The notes under the pieces: model-generated
Databases searched by the model: none
The model's input: the letters and a program-made list of their open reading frames with translations, nothing else
What the model was told of the DNA's origin: nothing
Shown here: in pieces, positions 54,801 through 62,378 of the stretch
Layout of the letters: each line of letters begins with the position of its first letter
Numbering within the stretch: the first letter of the stretch is position 1
Position numbers and translations under genes: made by a program
NCBI GenBank assembly: GCA_905221605.1
Contig: CAJNDS010002588.1
Coordinates: forward strand, 137,001-201,000
Length of the DNA stretch: 64,000 nt
From: Symbiodinium natans
Lineage: Eukaryota > Sar > Dinophyceae > Suessiales > Symbiodiniaceae
Direction of reading: 5' to 3'

Positions 54801-57800
54801 CTGAGGATGGACAACGCGCTGCGGGCGCTCGGCGACCTGCCGACGTGTGGGTTGGGAATTGGGGGCTCCACGGCCCAGCCGCCTTCGACCTCGCGGTCAC
54901 TAGTGGCCTGAGGCAAGGAACCGCAGCACAGACCCTCTCTGACCCGGACAAAACTGCCGCCGACTACGAAGCTCGCAAACGCGGCTACCAAAGCACTGCT
55001 GCTCAGTGTCAAGCTGTAGGGTTGCAGTTCGTGCCTCTGGTTGCTGAAGCCATTGGGGGAGGATGGGGGCCCACAGCCACCAAGACGTGGGGGGAACTTG
55101 CACAAGCCATCGGAGCCAAGTCTGGGGAGGGCACCGCCGTCGAAGCCGACCGCCTCTTCCAAACCCTCGCAGTAACGCTGCAACGTGAAAATGCCCGAGC
55201 GGTGCTACGCAGGGCTGGAACACCGGTTGAGGCGACGGCCAGGCTGGCCGACCCATAGCTGCAGCACCATCCTCACCACCGGCCTTGACTCGCTCCCGCG
55301 CTCCCCTCCCGCCTCTCCATGCCATACTGATGCCGCTGCCTCCGGCCTCCGCTTGGGCCAGTCAAGCAACCGGCCTCCGCTTGGGTCAGTCAAGCAGCAG
55401 CAGCGTCCCCACCACCACCCGTAGGGGTTTTTGTGTGCGGATCGAGCGCGCCCTCTACCCAAGCGGTTCTTGGGAGTTTCGTGCTCTTTTGCTAGTGTCC
55501 CTCAGGCGCTTTAGTCTTTAGAGGTGTAGTGTTATGCTTTGGTGCCACCCTCAGAAGTAGGGTTTGGGCCTCAGTTGCTGCAAGATGGGGCATTGACGTT
55601 GCATCCAAGCCTCCATAATTCCAGGATCCCGTCTTGGGTCCAGAATCTGGTTTCGTGGTCGTCTCCACACTTAGAGCGGGCGCTGGAGTTTAAGCCCTCG
55701 CTAGGTTTTAGGGTTTAGGGTTTAGGGTTTAGGGTTTAGGGTCGAGGGCATTCAGAAGGCCTGGGATTTTTAGTGTCCCTAACTTTCCTCACTCCTGAGG
55801 GTTTAGGGTTGCTTTAGGGCTCAGGATCTAGATCACTCAATTAATCCCTCCACCATCGTGTCAGTCTCCTGATGCACTTCTTTAGGTGCCTCTTGCCCCG
55901 AACCCCTAAGCCGAAAACGAACATGAGAAACGACGCTCTTAAACCCGAAAATAGACCAGAAAGCCCTTTAAAGCCCCAAGCAGAAAGCCCTTCCCCGGTA
56001 CCCTAAACCCTAAACTCTGACCCTAAACCCTAAACCCTAAACCCTAAACCCTAAACCCTAAACCCTAAACCCTAAACCCTAAACCCTAAACCCTAAACCC
56101 TAAACCCTAAACCCTAAACCCTAAACCCTAAACCCTAAACCCTAAACCCTAAACCCTAAACCTAAAAACCCTAAACCCCTAACCTAAAACCCTAAACCCT
56201 AACCCTAAAAACCCTAAAACCCTAAAACCCTAACCCTAAACCCTAAACCCCGACCCTAACCCTAAACCCTAAACCCTAAACCCTAAACCCAAACCCTAAA
56301 CCCTAAACCCTAAACCTAACCCTAAACCCTAACCCTAAACCCTAAAACCCTAAGCCCTAAACCCTAAACCCTAAACCCTAAACCCGAAACCCGAAACCCG
56401 AAACCCTAAACCCTAAACCCTAAACCCTCAACCCTCACCCTCAACCCTCAACCCTCAACCCTAAACCCTAAACCCTAAACCCTAAACCCTAAACCCTAAA
56501 CCCTAAACCCTAAACCCTAAACCCTAAACCCTAAACCCTAGCTGTAAGCTCGCCCGAAAAGGAGTGAAGGGTTGTTAAAAAAAAACCCTAAACCCTAAAC
56601 CCTAAAACCCTAAACCCTGAACCCTCTGAAGCCTGAACCCTGCCACCCCTGACCTCGGCCCGCAATCTCAGCCGAGGCTTCAACTTCTTCACGAAATGCG
56701 CAGCTCAGACGTAGTTTTGGCGTTGAGGGCTTAGGAAACCAAAACCCCAAACCCTAAACCCTAAACGCTAAAATCCTTTAGAATCTTCGCCTTGGTATAT
56801 CTTGCAACTTGGGGAAAACAGAGTCCGCGGCAGCTGCACATCGGCATTCAAGTGGGGCGAACCTAAACCCCAAGCCCCAAAAGCCCTAAGCCCCACGGTT
56901 CGCGGACCCTAAGCCCGACACTCCCGTATCCGTTTATGAACTGAATATGCCAAGAATGAAGCCCTGAATCCGAAACCCCTCAATCCGACCATCCTAAACC
57001 CTAAATCCGACAGGACTCCTTAGCTCCTCCAAGATGGTAGGGAAAAGTTTTTAGGGTTTAGGGTTAGGATTTAGGGTTTAGGGTTTAGGGTTTAGGGTTT
57101 AGGGCCGAAACCCAAAAGCCTGATCCCTGGGCCCCACCCAGGAGAAGACAAAGACGGCGACGATCCTCATTCGAGGAGGGGCTCCTTTTGGGGGGTTTAA
57201 GGGGTAGTAGGGTTGAGGGTTTAGGGTTTAAGGGTTTAAGGGTTTAGGGTTTAGGGTTTAGGGTTTAGGGTTTAGGGTTTAGGGTTTAGGGTTTAGGGTT
57301 TAGCGTAGGATTTTGCTTGGGGCTAGGGTTTGAGGTTTCGGGGTTCGCGTTTAGGGTTTGAGAGCTGGTGTTTTTGGTATTGGGGGAAGCCTAAAGGTGT
57401 TAGGGTTTAGCGAGTTTAGCGGTAGGTTTGGGTTTAAGGATGCGGGGTTCAGCTGCAGCCCGTGATGGGGATGTGCGGTCGTAAGCTTGACACCTTTAGG
57501 CTTTAGCTTTAGGGTTTAGGTTTTAGGCTTTAGGGTTCGGGGTTTAGGGTATCATGGGCCTCTTTTCGCCTCTAAACCCCTCAACTTTCAAGCCCTAAGC
57601 CTAAGCCCTACAAACTCCAAACCCGAAACCCTTTGCCCTGGCTCAGGGTTCGGAAGTTCTTGATTCCGAAGCCTTAAACCCTAAAAGCCCTAAACCCAAA
57701 ACCCTAAAAACCCTAAACCCTAAACCCTAAAGCGGGACCCTTTGGTGGGACTCCCTGGGTTCATAGCGGCCTTCTCTGAAGGTGGCGCCCAGCAATTCAT

Positions 57801-60800
57801 TGACGAAGCCGAGCGGTCTCTCAACGATTCCTTGATGAGACTTGGCTCCCACGGGGGTTGGGAGGGTTTTGGGTTAGGGTTTAGGGTTTAGGGTTTAGGG
57901 TTTAGGGGTTTAGGGTTTAGGGTTTAGGGTTTAGGGTTTAGGGTTTAGGGTTTAGGGTTTAGGGTTTAGGGTTTAGGGTTTAGGGTTCAGGCTTTAGGCT
58001 TTAGGGTTGAGGGTTGAGGGGCTTCGGGTTTAGGGTTGAGGGGTGTAGGGTTTATTGGGTTTAGGGTCTAGAGTTTCAAAGTAAGGCCTCAGAAGGTTTT
58101 GAGGGCTTGGGGTTTGACATTGATCCAAGGTTCCTGCCAACTTGGCTGCATGTGCGATTTGGTATTAGGCCTTCAGGGCTGCAAGTTATGCAACTTCCAA
58201 GTACTACAAAGTTATGATGGGGCTACAGATGTCACTAGGTACCCTACACACCAAACCTTGAACCCCTAGACCCCTAAACTTGAACCCAAGACCCCGAGCC
58301 CTGAACCTTTGACCCTAAACCTTGAACCCGAGACCCTGAACCAAAGTTCTGCAAAGCGTCAGCAGTACAGACTCTAAAAGGCCAGGGAGACTGACCCGTG
58401 TAAAACAAGCACTCTCACTCTGTTGGTCTGACGCCAAGTCGGCATGGCGGAGGTTTTGTTGTCTAAACATACGGATGTTGTAACGCATTTGCTGGGGCTC
58501 CTTGGGCGAATCCGCGTTCTTGTTCGTTTAGAGGGTTTTGGGTTTGCAAAGGCCCCTAAAAGTCATCGCCAAACCCTAAACCCTAAACCCTAAACCCTAA
58601 ACCCTAAACCCTAAACCCTAAACCCTAAACCCTAAACCCTAAACCCTAAACCCTAAACCCTAAACCATCGTGGCTGTGCGGTATTCCCCGAAGGGCCCCG
58701 CCTTGGGGACATATTTATTTCCCTGGGCTTTTCGGTTCATTGTTTGGGGGCTCAAAGCCCGAATTCTTATAAACCCTCTAAAGCCCTATAAACCTAAACC
58801 CTAAATGCCCCAAACCCTATCATAAAACCCTATAAACCTGAGAGACGCCAGGATCGTCAGAAGAGCGATGAAGAACACAAAGGTCGTGGGAGGCGGCGGA
58901 GCAGCCTCTTGGGCCAGGGTTTAGGGTTTAGGGTTTAGGGTTTAGGATTTAGGGTTTAGGGTTTAGGGTTTAGGGCGTAGGGTTTAGGGTTTAGGGTTTA
59001 GGGTTTAGGGTTTAGGGTTTAGGGTTTAGGGCGTAGGGCTTAGGGTTTAGGGTTTAGGGTCTACCGGGCCGAAGGTCCCGAAACCCCAGAATGTTGCGAG
59101 CTTAGGGGTTTAGGGCCAGGTTAGACCCTAAACCCTAAACCCTAAACCCTAAACCCTAAACCCTAAACCCTAAACCCTAAACCCTAAACCCTAAACCCTG
59201 GTTAGTTAGTTTCCTTTTGGCCTGAAGAAGGGTAGGGCTTATTTGGGTTTATGTTTATCGTCGGGCTGGCTTCAGGGCGAAAGGGTGCCGATATACATCT
59301 GTATCTATCTATCTATATATATATACATATCTATGTATGTGTATATACATATGTATCTATATATATAAATATATATATATATATCTATATCTCTGTGTAT
59401 ATATATATATATACACATTATGTACCTAGAAGCACACCGAGCGCTCTGAAGTCCCTCTCTGGCAGCCTCCATCGCCAGCACAGGCCTAAAGCAAAACCTC
59501 CAGCAGCTTTCGAAGTCCACTACAATTGCAAAAATGAGTGTTTCACCATTTTATTTATTTGGTTAATATTTGCACCGTTATCAATTCAAAATTTACTTTT
59601 TTTATATTTATTATTGTATTTGTATAAAAGCAACCAAAATCTGCTAAATAACATAATGGTGTATAACCATATTGAAAACACTCATATTGCAATTTTTGCA
59701 AAAGTGCTTCGAGTTCAGCATAGCAAAGAGGCGAAAGGCCATCACCCTCCGTCCACTTCACTTGATGCATGCAACCTGTGCTGAACTCTGCCTCGACCGA
59801 GCAACAAGCATGCTGAGGGTGCTCGGGGGTCGTTGAAAGCTTCAGAGTTGAGGTTTCTGGGTCCTGGGTGTGGGCGTCAGGGGCTCAAGGGCCCTAAACC
59901 CTAAACCCTAAACCCTAAACCCTAAACCCTAAACCCTAAACCCTAAACCCTAAACCCTAAACCCTAAACCCTAAACCTAACCCCTAAACCCTAAAACCCG
60001 AAACCCTAAACCCTAAACCTAAACCCTAACCCTAAACCCTAAACCCCTAAACCCCTAAACCTAAACCCCTACAGCCTAAACCCTAAAACGCTCTGGTGTA
60101 ACCCTAAACCCTAAAGCCCTAAACCTAAACCCTAAACCCAAACCCTAAACGCCAAACGCCGAACCTAAACCCTAACCCTAAACCTAACCCACACCCTAAA
60201 ACCCTAAACCCTAAACCCTAAAACCCTAACCCCTTAAACCCTAAACCCTAACCCTAACCCTAAAACCTAAACCCGAACCCTAAACCTAAACCCTACCCCA
60301 AACCCTAAACCCTAAACCTGCTAACCCTAAACCCTAAACCCTACACTCCTAACCTAAACCCTAAACCCTAACCCTAACCCTAAACCCTAAACCCTAAACC
60401 CTAAACCCTAAACCCTAAACCCTAAACCCTAAACCCTAAACCCTAAACCCTAAACCCTAAACCCTAAACCCTAAACCCTAAACCCTAAACCCTAAACCCT
60501 AAACCCTAAACCTTAAACGGGTGAGGTTGAGATGGAGCTCAGCAGATACCTCCGCGAGTACGCGCGGACGATCTCAGGCGATGCGTCTCGAGATCTTTTG
60601 ATGTGCTTCCGCTGGTACTGAAAGATACTTTCGGGGCCTGAATAAATAGAACAGGGTTTTGGGAGTTATTGTAGTACAAATATACAGGGACTATAAGGGA
60701 ATGTTCTAGGAATTATTCCGACCCCTACGCTATCCACCCTGAACCCCCCACACCGAGTTGGAGGTTTAGGGTTTGGCGAAGTATGCCTATGTTTAGTTTT

Positions 60801-61769
60801 CCATTGCTGGGTGCAAGAGGATCTTGTGTAGGAATATTTTCAGAGGGCTGTACGGGCCAAGCTCGCATTGCACCTAGAGTCTGAAGAGGAAGTCTGATTG
60901 TTGGGGCAAGGCCTTTAGAGTTCAGAGACCATCCCGATGAAAATGTGGGGTACCTAATAGCCCCCAAAAGCCCGGCTAAGTCCTAAGGCCGAAATCCGGA
61001 GCCCGAAGCCCGAACATGTGTTTTCTGGGGTTTAGGGCCTCCTGTGTGAAGGCAAGCAGCAGCTGGTCATCAACTACTTTGCTCGAGCTCTCGAGGCAAG
61101 ACGCGGTGAAAAGCCCAGTTGCGGTCTAGGGGTTTATATGATCGAAATCTCAATTCGGAGTGCTCCAAAATGCCTTAAAGCCACAGGCCATTTTCCCCCA
61201 CACCTTCAGATTCGAGTGCAGGGGTTCATATTGAGCATGCTCCCCAGGAAGCCGCACTGAGTCCTGAACAACGCAAAAGCCGGTTCAAAGCCGATCATGG
61301 CGGACAGACGCTCCGTGCCCTTCCGGGCACGGAGCGCGACAAATAGGGGGCTTCCCCGAAAGAGTACCTGGGTGCTGGAGTACTATACTTTAATGCTCTT
61401 TTTGGTTTTGGGTTCCTAGTATAGCAATAGCGACTTCTACCTAAAAGTGTATACTCCTTTTTCCAGGGTCTACTCCAAAGTAGGGGTACCCCCCCTCATC
61501 CAATCCATTGTTCCGAGCTGGCTCGTGGCTTCGACACAAAACTCCAAAACTCTGCTGCATGGGATGGCCTGCCACTAACCCCAAGGCATGTCCTACAACT
61601 CCTAAACTCCTAAACCCCTAAACCCCTAAACTCCTAAGCTCCTAAACCCCTAAACTCCTAAACCCTACACCCTTTCCTCGGCTGTCTGGGGAACCCAGCA
61701 AGCTCCGCCACAGGTCATCCCAATGACTCTTGCCCAGAACAGCGGTGCGGATGGCACCAAGATGCTGCA
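43701..61769 (+). CDS. CCT7: T-complex protein 1 subunit eta (CCT7), at least 27 exons, 3' end not found
   Basis: CCT eta is one of eight subunits of the cytosolic chaperonin that folds actin and tubulin with ATP. Exons: 43701-43739, 44265-~44330, ~44791-44860, 45049-45108, 45408-45446, 45732-45783, 46260-46294, 46475-46504, 46795-46872, 47542-47591, 48589-48688, 49049-49088, 49318-49399, 49943-49973, 51119-51153, 51596-51635, 51991-52067, 52695-52737, 53605-53675, 54138-54190, 56677-56699, 57142-57175, 57782-57836, 58852-58903, 60526-60577, 61052-61095, 61714-~61769. All joins except exon 2/3 keep phase. Landmarks in order: [20 protein letters not shown] (start), [41 protein letters not shown] (GDGTT, ATP site), [11 protein letters not shown] (eta hallmark), [71 protein letters not shown] and [20 protein letters not shown]. 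The final ~85 codons of the usual ~550 were not identified. The intron after exon 2 has no clean donor/acceptor pair. Confidence 0.9.
44100..44240 (+). repeat. TTTAGGGG 8-mer array in CCT7 intron 1
   Basis: Mixture of TTTAGGG and TTTAGGGG units ending about 25 bp before the exon 2 acceptor. Confidence 0.9.
44395..44530 (-). repeat. CCCTAAAA 8-mer array in CCT7 intron 2
   Basis: About 16 near-perfect CCCTAAAA units. The whole array has adopted the 8-mer, unlike neighbouring introns. Confidence 0.95.
45255..45355 (-). repeat. CCCTAAA / CCCTGAA array in CCT7 intron 4
   Basis: CCCTAAA units with an internal block of CCCTGAA and two AAAGCTT words. Confidence 0.9.
45810..45935 (+). repeat. GGGTTGA 7-mer array in CCT7 intron 6
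   Basis: TTTAGGG and TTTCGGG units followed by about 12 perfect GGGTTGA units: an A/T-position variant amplified alone. Confidence 0.95.
46525..46785 (-). repeat. CCCCAAA array in CCT7 intron 8
   Basis: About 18 CCCCAAA units, a short CACCAAA block, then mixed CCCTAAA. It fills almost the entire 290-bp intron between exons at 46504 and 46795. Frames read Pro-Asn-Pro-Lys or Gly-Phe-Gly-Val-Trp and are spurious. Confidence 0.95.
47620..47790 (+). repeat. TATTATTAGGG / TTTTAAGG repeats in CCT7 intron 10
   Basis: Tandem GGGTATTATTA and GGTTTTAAGGTTTTA units, a longer derivative of the telomere-like word. Confidence 0.8.
48765..48823 (+). repeat. CAG triplet repeat in CCT7 intron 11
   Basis: About 19-20 uninterrupted CAG units. 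Although open (polyGln, polySer or polyAla), they lie between the GC donor at 48689 and the acceptor at 49048 and are intronic in the CCT7 model. Confidence 0.95.
49640..49930 (-). repeat. CCCTAAA array in CCT7 intron 13
   Basis: Variant-rich first part (CCCTAGA, CCCTGAA, CCCAAAA) and homogeneous CCCTAAA second part ending about 12 bp before the exon 14 acceptor. Confidence 0.9.
50595..51050. repeat. TTTAGGG array, AT microsatellite, CCCTAAA/CCCAAAA array in CCT7 intron 14
   Basis: TTTAGGG and TTCAGGG units (50595-50715) face CCCTAAA and CCCAAAA units (50935-51050) across an AT-rich (TA)n and TTTATA tract (50818-50925): an inverted arrangement of telomere-like arrays. Confidence 0.9.
51365..51535 (-). 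repeat. CCCTAAA array in CCT7 intron 15
   Basis: About 20 units, the first 15 near-perfect. Confidence 0.95.
52112..52208. mobile_element. MITE-like element, family A copy 2, in CCT7 intron 17
   Basis: GGGATGTTCTCCCTTGTTCT at the left end and ACAAGGGGGAACGCCCC at the right form the inverted termini. The interior TAACAGTCCTTAATAGGGAC matches the copy at 4493-4579. Confidence 0.65.
53086..53150. mobile_element. dispersed repeat, family E copy 2, in CCT7 intron 18
   Basis: Shares several blocks with 33648-33715, including CTTTAGATCCTTA and ATTGGGTTTCT. No inverted termini evident. Confidence 0.45.
53393..53590 (-). repeat. CCCTAGAAA 9-mer array in CCT7 intron 18
   Basis: About 21 copies of CCCTAGAAA or CCCCAGAAA ending about 15 bp before exon 19. 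As a multiple of three, the unit keeps Gly-Phe-Leu and Val-Ser-Arg frames open on the minus strand; spurious. Confidence 0.95.
53699..53792 (+). repeat. TTTAGGG array in CCT7 intron 19
   Basis: Thirteen near-perfect units starting about 24 bp after the exon 19 donor, opposite in orientation to the array just before that exon. Confidence 0.95.
54355..55258 (+). pseudogene. 5'-truncated non-LTR retrotransposon, reverse-transcriptase C-terminal part, in CCT7 intron 20
   Basis: The first part reads [20 protein letters not shown] and [20 protein letters not shown] in one frame. From about 54551 a different frame continues with [14 protein letters not shown] and the zinc-binding signature [18 protein letters not shown], then [32 protein letters not shown] and DLAVTSGL. 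This order is the well-known C-terminal region of LINE-type polymerases. The frame change lies near 54545-54550 (one-base loss or two-base gain). The rest is open to a stop at 55256-55258. No catalytic YxDD region is present, consistent with 5' truncation. Same strand as CCT7. The 3' flank has a duplicated CCGGCCTCCGCTTGGG motif. Confidence 0.75.
55995..56545 (-). repeat. long CCCTAAA array in CCT7 intron 20
   Basis: About 550 bp, one of the two longest arrays in the window. Perfect CCCTAAA blocks at both ends flank a scrambled middle with CCTAAA, CCCTAAAA, CCCGAAA and CCCTCAA units. It ends about 130 bp before the 23-nt exon 21. Confidence 0.95.
57205..57305 (+). repeat. TTTAGGG array in CCT7 intron 22
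   Basis: About 14 units beginning 30 bp after the exon 22 donor. Confidence 0.95.
57875..58010 (+). repeat. TTTAGGG array in CCT7 intron 23
   Basis: About 18 units with one 8-mer, beginning about 40 bp after exon 23. Confidence 0.95.
58570..58668 (-). repeat. CCCTAAA array in CCT7 intron 23
   Basis: Fourteen near-perfect units, inverted relative to the array at 57875 in the same intron. Confidence 0.95.
58915..59200. repeat. convergent TTTAGGG and CCCTAAA arrays in CCT7 intron 24
   Basis: TTTAGGG units at 58915-59065 begin 11 bp after exon 24. CCCTAAA units at 59125-59200 follow, an inverted pair about 60 bp apart. Confidence 0.95.
59285..59420. repeat. TATATC/TATATA microsatellite
   Basis: Mixed (TATC)n, (TA)n and CATATG-rich tract in CCT7 intron 24. 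Frames read Tyr-Ile and are spurious. Confidence 0.85.
59524..59697. mobile_element. AT-rich element with inverted ends in CCT7 intron 24
   Basis: The left end ATTGCAAAAATGAGTGTTT (from 59526) pairs with AAACACTCATATTGCAAT near 59675-59693. The interior is about 75% AT (TTTATTTATTT, TTATATTTATTATTG). Its base composition differs sharply from the flanks. Non-coding. Confidence 0.5.
59891..60515 (-). repeat. long CCCTAAA array in CCT7 intron 24
   Basis: About 620 bp. Homogeneous CCCTAAA at both ends and a scrambled middle (CCTAAAC, CCCTAAC, CCCCTAAA). The last unit lies about 10 bp before the exon 25 acceptor at 60526. Confidence 0.95.
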
Positions 61770-61804
61770 GCTCGGCACAGAACAAGCCCAGAACCAGACG
61801 CCTG

Positions 61805-61910
61805 GGTTTAGGGTTTAGGGTTTAGGGTTTAGGGTTTAGGGTTTAGGGTTTAGGGTTTAGGGTTTAGGGTTTAGGGTTTAGGGTTAGGGTTTAGGGCTAG
61901 GGCTTGGGGA
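61805..61910 (+). repeat. TTTAGGG array after CCT7 exon 27
   Basis: About 14 units beginning some 35 bp after the likely exon 27 donor. Confidence 0.95.
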
Positions 61911-62019
61911 AGTAAATAATGAGTGCCATAGATAGTTTCTTAAAGGGTATATGCAGGAGGATGCAAGGTCCCTAAGCCCTCATTCCCTACCAAGACCCTC
62001 ATTCCGTACCGACAGAAGC

Positions 62020-62096
62020 CAGAAAGCAGTCCCAAGATCTGCTTCCTCGAGCTTGACAGCTGCATTGATTTCTTGATGTCCGTGTTCAGGATGGCG
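62020..62096 (+). CDS. uncertain candidate exon downstream of CCT7 exon 27
   Basis: Open frame reading PKICFLELDSCIDFLMSVFR then MA, before a textbook GTAAGG donor at 62097. Position fits a further CCT7 exon, but the sequence does not clearly match the expected CCT eta C-terminal segment, and no AG|G acceptor is present. Confidence 0.25.
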
Positions 62097-62378
62097 GTAA
62101 GGGGCCGGGGGGAGGGTTAGGGTTTAGGGTCTAGGGTCTATAGGGTTAGGGTTTAGCAGGGGTTAGGAGTTAGGAGTTAGGGGTCAGAATTTAGGGTTTA
62201 AGGTTAGGGTTGGGGGTTAGGGTTAGGGGTACTTTCGACTTCGACTCACCTTCTCCAACCTGCCTTTTTTGGCGATCTTCTCCCCGCGGCCTCAAGATAT
62301 GGGGGTTTACGAAAACAAGGGCCCCCTAATATATGATTCAGCCCCGGCGGGCCCCCCCCCCCGTGGGTGGCTTAAATA

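Noticed and set aside
55995-60515. True chromosome ends (telomeres)
   Set aside because: Arrays are short, interstitial, in both orientations, and lie between phase-matched exons of one gene.
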